Assembly: GCA_030065125.1 (NCBI GenBank)
Contig: JASJDM010000009.1
Coordinates: forward strand, 43,728-107,727
DNA length: 64,000 nucleotides
Reading direction: 5' to 3'
Origin: Lysobacterales bacterium
GTDB taxonomy: Bacteria > Pseudomonadota > Gammaproteobacteria > Xanthomonadales > SZUA-38
Shown here: positions 26,811-35,600 of the stretch, piece after piece
How the letters are laid out: every line of letters starts with the position of its first letter
Position numbering within the stretch: position 1 is the first letter of the stretch
Made by a program: the position numbers and the translations under genes
Notes under the pieces: model-generated
Databases searched by the model: none
What the model saw: the letters and a program-made list of their open reading frames with translations, nothing else
What the model was told of the DNA's origin: nothing

Positions 26811-28373
26811 TCACCGCGGGTACCCCGTAATGTCCCGCAGCTCCCGGTACAGGGAGCGCAGTTTCGGATACAGGCGCAGGTAAACCCGCCGGTACAGCCG
26901 ATCGTACAGGTCCCGGTGCGACGAATCGGGTTCGAAGCGGTCACTGGTGCGGACCATGCTGGCGGCCGCTGCCCGGGTATCACGATGCAGGCCCGCGCCT
27001 GTGGCAGCGCTGATGGCAGCCCCCAGCGCCGTAGCCTCGGCGCACTCCATGCGCCACACCGGCGCATCCATGACGTCGGCACAGATCTGCACCGCGGTGG
27101 CGGACCGGGCGCCACCGCCCACCGCACGCAGCCCGGTCAACCTGAGCCCCCCGCGTCGCTCCATCCGCTCGCGGCCCTCGCGCAGGGCATAAGCCAGGCC
27201 TTCCAGGATTGCCCGGTAGAAATGCCCCTTGTGATGGACATCACCAAAGCCCACCACGGCGCCCCGGGCCGACACCCCCGGATAGCGCAAGCCGCCTCCC
27301 CAGAACGGTTGCAGCATCAGCCCAAGGCTGCCTGGCGGTACCGCCCCCACCAGGTCGTCCAGCAGCTGCTCCGCGTCAAAGCCATCCCTTTCCGCCTGCA
27401 TCTGCTCCAGGGCGGCAAACTGCTCCTTGAACCAGGTGACCATCCAGAAACCGCGCATCACCGACACCTCCGGTGAGTACCAGCCGGGTATGGCTGCGGG
27501 GAATGCAGGGATCAGCCGCACCGGCTCAAAGTAGCGCTGGGCATTGAGCAGTACCGAGGCCTGGGTGCCCAGGCTCAGGCACCCCGTATCCTCATCCAGG
27601 CATCCCGCGGCCAGCGCCTCACAGGCCTTGTCCGTACCGGTAGCGACGATGGGGGTGCCGGCCGGAATGCCGCTGTCTTCGGCAGCCCGGTCCTGCACCT
27701 GGCCGAGGACCTCCCCGGCCTGGACCAGTTCGGGCAGCATCCGGGATTCAACCTGCACCGCGTGCCATTTCCAGTTGCGCGGTGACGCCCAGGCATGACG
27801 GCGCGCGTCGAACGGAACATATCCCACCTGGGCGGCGGCAGAGTCCGCATACGCGCCGGTCAGGCGGAAGTGAATATAGCCGCTGAGGAACAGGAACTTG
27901 TGGGTCGCCTGCCATACCTCGGGCTGGTGACGGCGGACCCAGTTGATTTCGCACTGCCGGCGCAGGTAGTCCACGGTGGAGGATTCACCAGCCGCGGCGA
28001 AAGCCAGCCGCCAGTGCAGCGGCAACGGCGTCAGCGGACCCGCCAGGGTGCGCCGGTCCAGCCAGTTGATGGCCGGTCGCAGTGGCCGCCCCCGGGCATC
28101 CAGGTTGATCACCGTGCCTCGCTGGCAGGACACCGCCACCGCCTTCAGGCGACCCGAATCAGCCGATGCCAGCACGGCGCGGGTGGCGCGGCACAGGGTG
28201 TTCCAGAAATACTCCGGATCCTGTTCCAGCCAGCCCGGCTGGGGTTCCTGACCCGGTTCCAGGCGTATCCGGTGCAGCTGCAGCATGCGACCCCGGGCAT
28301 CGAACAGCGCCGCGCGGACGCTCTGGCTGCCCAGGTCAACCGCCAGTACCAGTGGCTCAGCTGATTCAGTCAT
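26811..28373 (-). CDS. FGGY-family carbohydrate kinase
   Basis: 520 residues from the ATG at 28373. FGGY kinases phosphorylate sugars or polyols with ATP. The N-terminal phosphate-binding segment [19 protein letters not shown] and adenosine-domain segment [19 protein letters not shown] are present. The sugar-binding region includes AINWLDRRT, and the second-domain phosphate loop is [11 protein letters not shown]. Length and wording are xylulokinase- or glycerol-kinase-like but do not fix the substrate. No isomerase or transporter for a sugar is beside it on the same strand. Divergent from the MFS gene, with a 39-bp gap. Confidence 0.88.
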   Translation of the reverse strand: MTESAEPLVLAVDLGSQSVRAALFDARGRMLQLHRIRLEPGQEPQPGWLEQDPEYFWNTLCRATRAVLASADSGRLKAVAVSCQRGTVINLDARGRPLRPAINWLDRRTLAGPLTPLPLHWRLAFAAAGESSTVDYLRRQCEINWVRRHQPEVWQATHKFLFLSGYIHFRLTGAYADSAAAQVGYVPFDARRHAWASPRNWKWHAVQVESRMLPELVQAGEVLGQVQDRAAEDSGIPAGTPIVATGTDKACEALAAGCLDEDTGCLSLGTQASVLLNAQRYFEPVRLIPAFPAAIPGWYSPEVSVMRGFWMVTWFKEQFAALEQMQAERDGFDAEQLLDDLVGAVPPGSLGLMLQPFWGGGLRYPGVSARGAVVGFGDVHHKGHFYRAILEGLAYALREGRERMERRGGLRLTGLRAVGGGARSATAVQICADVMDAPVWRMECAEATALGAAISAATGAGLHRDTRAAAASMVRTSDRFEPDSSHRDLYDRLYRRVYLRLYPKLRSLYRELRDITGYPR

Positions 28374-28412
28374 AGGATGAATTCTGCCGGCCGCGCTACA
28401 ATCGCGCCAGCC

Positions 28413-29723
28413 ATGAATCCTGAAGCCGGAAAGACAGACCATCAGTCAACAGGAAAACTGGGGCCGCTGGTGGACATTCGTCCCGGCGAATGGGCCCTGG
28501 TCGCGGGTTCGTTTTTCTATTTCTTCTTCGTGCTGGCCAGCTACTACACCATCAGACCATTGCGGGATGCCCTGGCTGTGAGCGGTGGTGTGGACCAGAT
28601 GCAGTACCTGTTCACTGCCACCCTGTTCTGCATGATTGCCATTGTGCCCCTGTACGGCTGGCTGACCAGCCGCATCGCACGGCGCTTTTTCCTGCCGCTG
28701 GTCTACGGGTTTTTCATCGCCAACCTGCTGTGTATTCAGGTGCTGTTCCAGAGCATGCCAGACAGCATCTGGCTGGCCCGGGGGTTTTTCGTCTGGGTCA
28801 GCATATTCAACCTGTTCGTGGTGTCGGTGTTCTGGAGCTTCATGGCAGACCTGTTTGACACCAACCAGGCCCGCCGCCTGTTCGGCGTCATCGCCGCCGG
28901 CGGCAGCGCCGGGGCCCTGGCGGGACCGTTCCTGGTTCGAACCCTGCTGGGAGACATCGGCATCAGCGGTCTGCCGCTGCTGTCCGCTACCCTGCTGTCG
29001 CTAGCTCTGATTTGCCTGCTTTGGCTGATCAGCAAAGACCGGAAGCGCCAGTTCGAGGACCGGCGCCTGGACCCGAGCATCCCCATCGGCGGCAGCATCA
29101 TCGCCGGCGCAAAGCTGGCCGTGTCCCATCGGTATCTCACCGGTTTTGTCGGCTACATTTTTCTGGGCACTCTGACCGGCTCCATGCTGTATTTTCAGCA
29201 GGCCCAGGTGATCTCCGACCATTTCAGCACTACCGAAGAGGTGACGGCGATATTTGCGAATCTGGACCTGGCGGCCAACAGCCTGACCGTACTGATCCAG
29301 ATTGCCGTCACGGCCCGGCTGCTGGGCTGGCTGGGCATGGCCACTACGCTGGCCCTGCTGCCGGTGCTGGCCCTGGCGGGTTTTGCCGTGATTTCCTTCG
29401 CGCCGGTTCTGGCCCTGGTGGTTGCCATCACCGTATTGCGCCGGGCGGTACTGTTCGGCGTAGCCAACCCCACGGCGGGCATGCTGTTCACCGTGGTGGG
29501 GCCCGAGTCCAAGTACAAGTTCAAACACTTCGCCGACACCGTGATCTACCGGGCCGGCGACAGCACCGGCGGCTGGGTCTTTGCCGGCCTTATGGCCGCC
29601 GGCGCCGGCATGAGCGGCGTGGCCATAGCCGGCATGGCCGCGGCCGGAGGCTGGATTTTCCTGGCCCGCTGGCTGGGGGGGCGGTATCACAGGATGCGGG
29701 AACGGGACGAGAATTTGCCTTAG
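28413..29723 (+). CDS. MFS transporter related to NTP/NDP exchangers (Npt/Tlc-like)
   Basis: 436 residues with about twelve membrane helices. The N-terminus IRPGEWALVAGSFFYFFFV, the segment YYTIRPLRDALAVSGGV and RRLFGVIAAGGSAGALAGP match a bacterial family annotated as ATP/ADP-translocase-related MFS proteins. Plastid and parasite members exchange nucleotides; free-living bacterial members have no proven substrate, so nucleotide exchange is not assumed. The start at 28413 sits ten bases after TACAAT (28397-28402), a probable -10 element. It ends at the edge of the palindromic repeat island. Confidence 0.8.
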   Translation: MNPEAGKTDHQSTGKLGPLVDIRPGEWALVAGSFFYFFFVLASYYTIRPLRDALAVSGGVDQMQYLFTATLFCMIAIVPLYGWLTSRIARRFFLPLVYGFFIANLLCIQVLFQSMPDSIWLARGFFVWVSIFNLFVVSVFWSFMADLFDTNQARRLFGVIAAGGSAGALAGPFLVRTLLGDIGISGLPLLSATLLSLALICLLWLISKDRKRQFEDRRLDPSIPIGGSIIAGAKLAVSHRYLTGFVGYIFLGTLTGSMLYFQQAQVISDHFSTTEEVTAIFANLDLAANSLTVLIQIAVTARLLGWLGMATTLALLPVLALAGFAVISFAPVLALVVAITVLRRAVLFGVANPTAGMLFTVVGPESKYKFKHFADTVIYRAGDSTGGWVFAGLMAAGAGMSGVAIAGMAAAGGWIFLARWLGGRYHRMRERDENLP

Positions 29724-29824
29724 TTGATCCGCAAGACGGGCCATCCATGGCCCGCTCGCGGGCGCTGCGCAAAATGCGATTTTGCTTCGCTTACGGCCTT
29801 CGGCCGTTGGCACATCCATGTGCC
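29724..29824. repeat. Palindromic multi-hairpin repeat, copy 1 (inverted)
   Basis: This copy begins right after the MFS stop codon. It is a row of hairpins: GGGCCAT-CC-ATGGCCC, GCAAAAT-GCG-ATTTTGC, ACGGCC-TTC-GGCCGT and GGCACAT-CC-ATGTGCC. The reverse complement of copy 3 (30323-30415) matches it over about 90 bases with few changes, including ATCCGCAAGAC at the outer end. Copies 1 and 3 thus form a long inverted repeat around about 500 bp. No start codon, transposase or coding pattern is visible. Confidence 0.85.
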
Positions 29825-29887
29825 AAGGGGCTTCGTTGGCTGCTTTCGTCGATACGATTCGTTGTTTTCAGTCCTCTCTCTGTCCTC

Positions 29888-30128
29888 CGTCATCCTGAAC
29901 TTGATTCAGGATCCATCTGAAGTTCAGGTCTGGAAACGGGTGTTTGTAGGCAACCACTTTGGTCGGAGCCTTCGCTCAAAGGCAATACTTGGCCGAAGTG
30001 TGGCTTCGGTCGATTGGAGCTGACCCGTGAAGGGTCACGGACGATGTCGTTGATACGAGTGGGTGGCGGCGTCTGAGGGAAGCGCCTCCGGCATTTCAGA
30101 TGGGTCCTGAATCAAGTTCAGGATGACG
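29888..30128. repeat. Inverted pair of a dispersed palindromic element, with unassigned spacer
   Basis: The left arm (29888-29922) holds TCCTGAACTTGATTCAGGA, itself a hairpin, followed by TCCATCTGAAG. The right arm (30095-30128) is its reverse complement, TTCAGATGGG then TCCTGAATCAAGTTCAGGA. A relative occurs at 59328-59348. The spacer 29923-30094 has a GACCC-GTGAA-GGGTC hairpin and no reading frame that I trust. The pair is nested inside the copy 1/copy 3 inverted repeat. Confidence 0.8.
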
Positions 30129-30215
30129 TCCTGCCTGTGAACGCATGCGCTTGATCGTTAGCGGGCTTCTACCTGGAGCAAAGCCCTGCCCACCCAATCA
30201 ATAACGAAGGCACTT

Positions 30216-30316
30216 GGCACAAGGATGTGCCAACGGCCGTAGGCCGTGAGTGATTGGGAAATCGCATTTTCCAATCACGACCTCAAGTCGCACAGGGAGG
30301 TGCGATCTTGGGGATC
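30216..30316. repeat. Palindromic multi-hairpin repeat, copy 2 (diverged)
   Basis: Same architecture and orientation as copy 3 but with many base changes: GGCAC-AAGGAT-GTGCC, ACGGCC-GTA-GGCCGT, a stem GATTGG/CCAATC flanking AAATCGCATTT, and TCGCAC-facing-GTGCGA. Where the stems differ from copies 1 and 3, both sides differ so that pairing is kept. This suggests that the structure, as DNA or RNA, matters. Confidence 0.75.
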
Positions 30317-30322
30317 AAAAAT

Positions 30323-30415
30323 CATGTGCCAACGGCCGAAGGCCGTAAGCGAAGCAAAATCGCATTTTGCGGAGCGCCCGCGAGCCGCACATGGATGTGC
30401 GGTCTTGCGGATGAA
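30323..30415. repeat. Palindromic multi-hairpin repeat, copy 3
   Basis: Order of elements: CATGTGCC, ACGGCC-GAA-GGCCGT, GCAAAAT-CGC-ATTTTGC, GGAGCGCCCGCGAGC, CCGCACAT-GG-ATGTGCGG, then TCTTGCGGAT. It is a direct, diverged repeat of copy 2, seven bases away, and the inverted mate of copy 1. It ends 24 bases before the 3' end of the converging histidine kinase gene. Confidence 0.82.
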
Positions 30416-30438
30416 CAACCCGTCGAAACCCTAAGGAT

Positions 30439-31761
30439 TTAATTCACCTGCCCAAACGACAAGGTAGCGCGAAGCCCGCCCCCTTCCCGACTGGCAATTT
30501 CGACGGTCCACTCGTACAGCTCGCAGAAACGCTGCACGATGGCCAGTCCAAGGCCGGAGCCTTTGCCTTTGACGGTGCTGCCCCGGTAATGCCGGGTAAA
30601 CACCTTGTGCAATTCGTTCTCCGCCAGGCCAGGTCCGGTGTCTTCGACAACAACAACACCGTCGCCCACCGTGATGTCGACACTCCCCTGGGGCGTGTAC
30701 TTGAAGGCGTTGCCGATCAGGTTGCCCAGGGATACCGCAATGACTGACTCGGGGGCGCAGACCAGGAAGGAGCGCTCGACGTGCAGGTTCACCTCCACCG
30801 GTTTGGATCCCAATTGGGGCCGCTTGAAGTCCACCACTTCTTCCACGATGCGGTCCACCCGGAAGTACTCACCGGTGGAGCGGTCCACCCGTTCCGCCCG
30901 GACCAGGTGCAGCAGGGCCTCGGTGAGTTCCGCCGACTGCCTGGTCGCCCGCTCGATGCGCTTCAGCCGGGTCCGGGTCTTTTCATCCACGTCGGGCTGG
31001 GCCAGCAGCAGCTCCGTGGCGCTCTTGATCACCGCCAGGGGGGTTCGCAGTTCGTGGCTGACGTCAGCGTTGAACTCCTTGTCCCGCACCACCAGGGCAG
31101 TCAGGCGATCGGCGTATTCATCCAGCAGCCCCGCCAGCTGGCCTACTTCGTCCGCAGCGTAGTTCGGGGCCAGGGGCTCGGGGTGGATGTCCTGGCCCAT
31201 GGTGGAGATCCGACGGGCCAGGTCGGATACCGGTGCCATGACGCGCTTGGAAGACCAGATGGACAGTACCAGGGCCAGCAGGGAAAACGCCACGCCCGCG
31301 CCCAGCAGCAGCCCGAAGAGCTGAGTGTTTTCCCCCTCGTTGGGCGTTGCGTCGTAGAAGACATAGCCCCAGCCGATGGGGCGCTTGTCCACGGCCACCT
31401 TATAGAAATGGTCGCGGGTCTTGATTTCGTGGATGCCGTTGGGCAGCCCGATGACTTCGCTGATTCGCTCCTGCAGTTCCGAGTCCTCGGGGAACCCCCG
31501 CAGCAGCCCGTCCCTGGCCCGGTCCGGCCGGCCCAGGTAAGCATAGTAGCGGGATGAAAATGCTTCCGCCTGGCCGCGGGTACCGGATTCGATGGCATTG
31601 AGGTGGTTGCGCAGGTCGGTGATCAGGGTTTCGTCGATGAGCGCGTTCTGCAGGTACTGGCGCATGCCCAGCGCCGTCACGGCGAACAGGACGCTGAGCA
31701 GCATCCCGAAGGTCAGAAATGAAACAATGATGCGTGCGCGTAGCTTACGTTTGAACCGCAT
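30439..31761 (-). CDS. Sensor histidine kinase (OmpR-pair type)
   Basis: 440 residues. A membrane helix lies at about 10-32 and a second near 150-170 (LFGLLLGAGVAFSLLALVL), with a periplasmic sensor of about 120 residues between. HAMP-like linker follows. The HisKA phospho-acceptor is in DVSHELRTPLAVIKSA. The HATPase domain shows NLIGNAFKYT, VVVEDTGPGLAEN and GKGSGLGLAIVQ. It autophosphorylates and passes phosphate to the adjacent response regulator; the two genes overlap by 17 bp. The signal is unknown. Its 3' end borders the palindromic repeat island. Confidence 0.93.
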   Translation of the reverse strand: MRFKRKLRARIIVSFLTFGMLLSVLFAVTALGMRQYLQNALIDETLITDLRNHLNAIESGTRGQAEAFSSRYYAYLGRPDRARDGLLRGFPEDSELQERISEVIGLPNGIHEIKTRDHFYKVAVDKRPIGWGYVFYDATPNEGENTQLFGLLLGAGVAFSLLALVLSIWSSKRVMAPVSDLARRISTMGQDIHPEPLAPNYAADEVGQLAGLLDEYADRLTALVVRDKEFNADVSHELRTPLAVIKSATELLLAQPDVDEKTRTRLKRIERATRQSAELTEALLHLVRAERVDRSTGEYFRVDRIVEEVVDFKRPQLGSKPVEVNLHVERSFLVCAPESVIAVSLGNLIGNAFKYTPQGSVDITVGDGVVVVEDTGPGLAENELHKVFTRHYRGSTVKGKGSGLGLAIVQRFCELYEWTVEIASREGGGLRATLSFGQVN

Positions 31762-32431
31762 TAGGATCGACCAGGCGATATCCGATGCCGTGCCGGGTCT
31801 GGATCAGCGGCACGTCGAAGGGCTTGTCGATGGCGTTGCGCAAGCTGTGGATATGCACCCGCAGGCTGTCAGAGTCCGGCAGTTCCTCACCCCAGACCCG
31901 GAGTTCCAGCTCGTGGCGGGCGACCACCCGGGGAGAGGCTTCCATCAGCCGCTGCAGCAGCTTGAGACCAGTAGGGTTCAGGTTGATCTCCTTGCCGTCA
32001 CGGTAGACCGTGAGGGTGTCCAGGTTGTACTCCAGGTCAGCCACCTGCAGCACCCGGGGCTCCACCGCCTTGCCGCGCCGGGCCAGCACCACCAGTCGCG
32101 CCTCCAGTTCCTGCAGCTCGAAGGGTTTGACCATGTAGTCGTCCGCGCCGGTTTTGAATCCCTGCAGTTTCTGCTCCAGGGTATCCCGGGCCGTCAGCAT
32201 CAGAATCGGCGTATTCTTGCGGGCCTCTTCGCGCAGCTTCTTACACACGTCCAGCCCGTCCATGCCCGGCAGCATCAGGTCCAGCACGATAACGTCAAAT
32301 TCGTTGACCACGGCCAGGTGCAGGCCAGTGACACCGTCACCGGCAAAGTCCACCACGTGGCCCCGGTCCTCCAGGTAGTCGCCGATATTGGCGGCGATGT
32401 CCGGGTTGTCTTCAATGATCAGTATTTTCAC
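31745..32431 (-). CDS. OmpR/PhoB-family response regulator
   Basis: 228 residues from a GTG at 32431. AGGAGG lies 9 bases before it, a near-perfect Shine-Dalgarno sequence that decides the start. The receiver domain has KILIIEDNPD, the phospho-acceptor Asp in VIVLDLMLPGMDG, MLTARD and MVKPFELQEL. The C-terminal winged helix has NLNPTGLKLLQRLME, DSDSLRVHIHSLRNAID and TRHGIGYRLV. It is cognate to the overlapping histidine kinase gene. The regulon cannot be read from here. The 316-bp gap upstream (32432-32747) holds a terminator but no other feature that I recognise. Confidence 0.94.
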   Translation of the reverse strand: MKILIIEDNPDIAANIGDYLEDRGHVVDFAGDGVTGLHLAVVNEFDVIVLDLMLPGMDGLDVCKKLREEARKNTPILMLTARDTLEQKLQGFKTGADDYMVKPFELQELEARLVVLARRGKAVEPRVLQVADLEYNLDTLTVYRDGKEINLNPTGLKLLQRLMEASPRVVARHELELRVWGEELPDSDSLRVHIHSLRNAIDKPFDVPLIQTRHGIGYRLVDPNAVQT

Positions 32432-32517
32432 GCCCCTTGTCCTCCTGTACACCGCAACCTGTCGTCCATGAGGTATGGCGGATGAATTGTTGTAACTATA
32501 CATCTGCAAGAAAGGTG

Positions 32518-32570
32518 CAAAAAAGGAAGGGCCCAAGGAAGTGTGCTGACCAAACACCTCTCTTGGGCCC
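32518..32570 (-). terminator. Rho-independent terminator between S9 peptidase and response regulator
   Basis: On the minus strand GGGCCCAAG pairs with CTTGGGCCC (9 bp, 32529-32537 with 32562-32570), with further partial pairing inside, and is followed by CCTTCCTTTTTT. It would stop transcription arriving from the S9 peptidase gene before the response regulator. Confidence 0.7.
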
Positions 32571-32747
32571 TAAGCTACTGCCCCGATTTGCCTGGGATCC
32601 GATCTGCCAATCCCAGAGTCGGATTCAGGTTTCATTCGTTAGCGAGTGCAGGATTATGCTACTAACAAAAGCATTAAGAATTGGTTAAGCGGAGCTAAAA
32701 CCTCCGTTAAACCAACGATTTAACAGCCCTTATTCGTCAATGAATAC

Positions 32748-34889
32748 CTATTCATTGGCGGCCACCGCCGGTTTCGGCTCGTCCAGGTAGCGCCCCAGCC
32801 AGTCATGCACCTCGCTCCAGTAGTGCCGTGCCTCGGGTCCTTTCATGACCCAGTGATTGGCGTCGTGGAACACCAGCAGCTTGCCGGGCACCTGGTTTCG
32901 CATCATGTAACTCCAGGCTGCAATGGTCTGGTTGACCGGAACCCGGTAGTCCTTTTCGCCAATGGTCAGCATCATGGGTGTTGCCCACTGGTCAGCGTAG
33001 GTGGACGGGCTCTGCTCACGCCAGATGGTGCTGTCACCCCATGGCTCCCCGCCATTGTTGCGCTCCCGGTGATAGATCACGTCGCTGGTGGACCACTGGC
33101 CTTCCAGGCTGACCAGGCCGGCATGTCCCACCAGGGCGTCAAACCGGGTGGTGGTGGCCTGCAGCCAGTTCACCAGGTGGCCGCCATAGCTGGCGCCGGT
33201 GGCCGCCACCCGGGTGCCGTCAATGAATTCAAACCGCTCCAGGGCGGCATCCACCGCCTCCACCAGTTCCTCCCCCGGCGTCTTCAGGGGATCACCCTGG
33301 ATATTCTGGGCGAACTTCTCGCCGTAGCCCACAGAACCGGTGTAGTCGGTCAGCAGCACCACGTAGCCCGGCGCCGCCAGCAGGTGCGGGCTCCAGCGGA
33401 CGTGGTCGGCGTCCCTGGATGAGCTGTGGGGACCGCCGTGGATCATCAGCACCAGGGGATACTTGCGGGATTCGTCGAAGTTCGGCGGCAGGGCGAGCCA
33501 GCTGTGAATTTTCCTGCCCTTGCTGCTCTCGAACCAGAACTCCCTGAAAGCCGGCCGGTCCAGCTGGGCGGCACGCTCGGCGTTGAACGAGGTCAGGGCG
33601 CGGTGCTGACCGTTGCGGCGATTGATCACTACGATCTCGGCAGGCCTGGCCGAGCTCTCCCAGCGCGCCACCAGCTCCTTGCCGGCGGTCTTGAGCCCGG
33701 CGTAGACCCCGCGGCTCTTGGGGTTCAGCGGGGTCGCCTTGCCTCCCTTCATCGACATGGAGTAAAGCCGGACCCGGCCATGCTCCGCCACGGAAAGCGC
33801 CATGGACCTGCCGCCCGAGATGAAATCAAAATCCCCGACAGGGCGGTCGAACTCGCCGGTCAACACCTGGGGGTCCCCGCCGTCCGGCCAGCGCAGCCGG
33901 GCCAGCTCGGTCAACTCGTAGACGAACTCCGTGACCGGCGAATACTTGCACACCAGGGATGTACCATCGGGGGAAAACTTTGCCGAGTGGCAGCTGTAGT
34001 CTGAACCCCCGGTCAGAGGCGTGGGCTCCCCCCCGTCCAGCGGAACCTGGTACAGGTGGTAATGAGTCTTGCTGAAAGCCGACTGGTGCAGGTTGACCGT
34101 GGCCGAGAACACCAGGCTGTTGCCATCAGGCGCCCACTCGGCCTGCAACCCGTCGCCGGAAAGCGCCGGCACACCGGCAAAACCCGGTCCGGACACCAAT
34201 TCTGACCCTGCCAGCAGGTTGCGGGCCTCGGCCCCGCCCCGGGCTTCCTGCACCAGCAGGTGGGTCTGGAGATCGTCCCGCCAGCGGTCCCACTGCCGTA
34301 TGGGAAAAATCTCGTAGGCCGAAGCGTTGTAGTCCAGGTCTTTGCGTCGCTTCTTCTCGGCTGCGTTGGCCTCGTTGTCCGTGGCGCCGGGATAAACCCG
34401 GGCCTCGAACGCAATCATGGAACCGTCCGGGCTCCACTTCGGGTTTTTCGCTCCGGTGGCCCAGTCGGTGATCTGCACCGCTTCGCCCGGCCCGGTCATG
34501 TCCAGCACGAAGATCTGGGCCGGGTCTTCCTTGTCGCCACGCTTGGCCGAAAATGCAATCCGGCTGCTGTCGGGGCTCCAGGCGGTGCCGCTCTCGGGGG
34601 ACTTCGTGGCGGTCAGACGACGCGGCTCGGATTTGCCATCTGTGGCCACCACCCACAGGTCGCTCTGATCCCCGTCTTCTTCGTAAGACGGCTCCGCCAC
34701 CGATACCACTGCCCACTTGCCGTCGGGGCTGGGGACTGGCGTGCCCAGCCGCTTCATCAACCAGACGTCTTCATGGGTAACGGGTCGCAGGGTTTCGTGG
34801 CTGTCCGCCCAGGACTGCGAGATGGCCACAAGCGATCCGAGCATCGCCAGGACAGTGACCAGAACAGTGAATCGATTTCGCACCGGCAT
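32748..34889 (-). CDS. S9-family (prolyl oligopeptidase/acylaminoacyl) peptidase
   Basis: 713 residues with an N-terminal signal peptide (FTVLVTVLAMLGSLVAISQSWA). Residues about 40-430 are a beta-propeller of the TolB/WD40 kind (AWSPDSSRIAFSAKRGD, PKWSPDGSMIAFEA, AKFSPDGTSLVCKY). The C-terminal alpha/beta hydrolase has the triad: Ser in GASYGGH, Asp in IGEKDYRVP, His in HDANHWVMKGP. Such enzymes cleave short peptides; export to the periplasm is expected. Promoter elements upstream are not obvious. The tRNA-Gly gene lies 92 bases upstream on the other strand. Confidence 0.93.
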   Translation of the reverse strand: MPVRNRFTVLVTVLAMLGSLVAISQSWADSHETLRPVTHEDVWLMKRLGTPVPSPDGKWAVVSVAEPSYEEDGDQSDLWVVATDGKSEPRRLTATKSPESGTAWSPDSSRIAFSAKRGDKEDPAQIFVLDMTGPGEAVQITDWATGAKNPKWSPDGSMIAFEARVYPGATDNEANAAEKKRRKDLDYNASAYEIFPIRQWDRWRDDLQTHLLVQEARGGAEARNLLAGSELVSGPGFAGVPALSGDGLQAEWAPDGNSLVFSATVNLHQSAFSKTHYHLYQVPLDGGEPTPLTGGSDYSCHSAKFSPDGTSLVCKYSPVTEFVYELTELARLRWPDGGDPQVLTGEFDRPVGDFDFISGGRSMALSVAEHGRVRLYSMSMKGGKATPLNPKSRGVYAGLKTAGKELVARWESSARPAEIVVINRRNGQHRALTSFNAERAAQLDRPAFREFWFESSKGRKIHSWLALPPNFDESRKYPLVLMIHGGPHSSSRDADHVRWSPHLLAAPGYVVLLTDYTGSVGYGEKFAQNIQGDPLKTPGEELVEAVDAALERFEFIDGTRVAATGASYGGHLVNWLQATTTRFDALVGHAGLVSLEGQWSTSDVIYHRERNNGGEPWGDSTIWREQSPSTYADQWATPMMLTIGEKDYRVPVNQTIAAWSYMMRNQVPGKLLVFHDANHWVMKGPEARHYWSEVHDWLGRYLDEPKPAVAANE

Positions 34890-34981
34890 TTCCTATTTCA
34901 TTAAAATTCAGGCTGCACATGATACTTCGGGAAACAGCGGCAGTCTCCGAACCGGCGCGAATGGGATACACTGTTACCGAG

Positions 34982-35055
34982 GCGGGCGTCGTATAATGGT
35001 ATTACCCTAGCTTCCCAAGCTAGAGACGAGGGTTCGATTCCCTTCGCCCGCTCCA
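34982..35055 (+). tRNA. tRNA-Gly (anticodon CCC)
   Basis: 74 nt including an encoded CCA. The acceptor stem GCGGGCG pairs with CGCCCGC; the discriminator is T. The D-loop contains AATGGTA, the anticodon stem CTAGC/GCTAG encloses TTCCCAA, giving anticodon CCC (reads GGG), and the T arm is GAGGG-TTCGATT-CCCTT. All arms are intact. Confidence 0.96.
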
Positions 35056-35147
35056 CTTTCCCACGATTGCCGCGCGGGTCGCGGCGGGTCTCGAAGGACA
35101 CGGCAGGCTTGGAAATCTCGGTTCCGGCAGCTTTGAAATCACTCACC

Positions 35148-35576
35148 ATGGCCGGCACCGCGTCGAAGGTCCTGGCGGCATGGAGAAAGAAAAGCGCCGG
35201 CGACGCGAGGGCGCTGCTGGACGAACTGTCCAACAACCTCAGGGTCCTGGAGCTGGTGCTCGACGACGGCGTCAGCCTGGGGGATGTGGTCAAGGATCTG
35301 TCCACCAGCGAGTACGATCGACTGCTGCGGGAAGGGTTCAATTTCAGCGCATTGAAACGGAAGAGAATCGCCAGGATGGCGTCCCTGGACTCGACTGATC
35401 TTCAGCAGTGGCAGGGCAAGGAGACCGGCGCGCTGATCGACGCCATCTACGGCAAGCTGAAAGACATCAAGGTCAAGTTCCCTCACACGGCAAACAGCTC
35501 GAAGTACCGCTGGAACGTCAGGGCGCAGAATATTCGGAAACGGATCTGGCTGCTGGCCAGGCACCTCAGCGCCTGA
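35148..35576 (+). CDS. Hypothetical helical protein downstream of tRNA-Gly
   Basis: 142 residues from the ATG at 35148; a TTG at 35067 would start only 12 bases after the tRNA and has no ribosome-binding site. The sequence is charged and probably all-helical (ALLDELSNNLRVLELVL, DDGVSLGDVVKDLSTSEYD, AIYGKLKDIKVKFP, NIRKRIWLLARHLSA). No family, signal peptide or membrane helix is recognisable. It stands alone, tail-to-tail with the AMP nucleosidase gene. Genes next to tRNAs are often acquired, but base composition here looks ordinary and I found no repeated tRNA end. Confidence 0.55.
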   Translation: MAGTASKVLAAWRKKSAGDARALLDELSNNLRVLELVLDDGVSLGDVVKDLSTSEYDRLLREGFNFSALKRKRIARMASLDSTDLQQWQGKETGALIDAIYGKLKDIKVKFPHTANSSKYRWNVRAQNIRKRIWLLARHLSA

Positions 35577-35600
35577 CGGAACCTCCCCTGCCGGGAAACG

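Noticed and set aside
35067..35147. TTG start that lengthens the hypothetical gene to 169 codons
   Set aside because: It would begin 12 bases after the tRNA, with no ribosome-binding site; the ATG at 35148 is more plausible.
34982..35576. Integration site at tRNA-Gly with an acquired gene next to it
   Set aside because: No second copy of the tRNA 3' end is visible in the neighbouring sequence, there is no integrase, and composition is like its surroundings.
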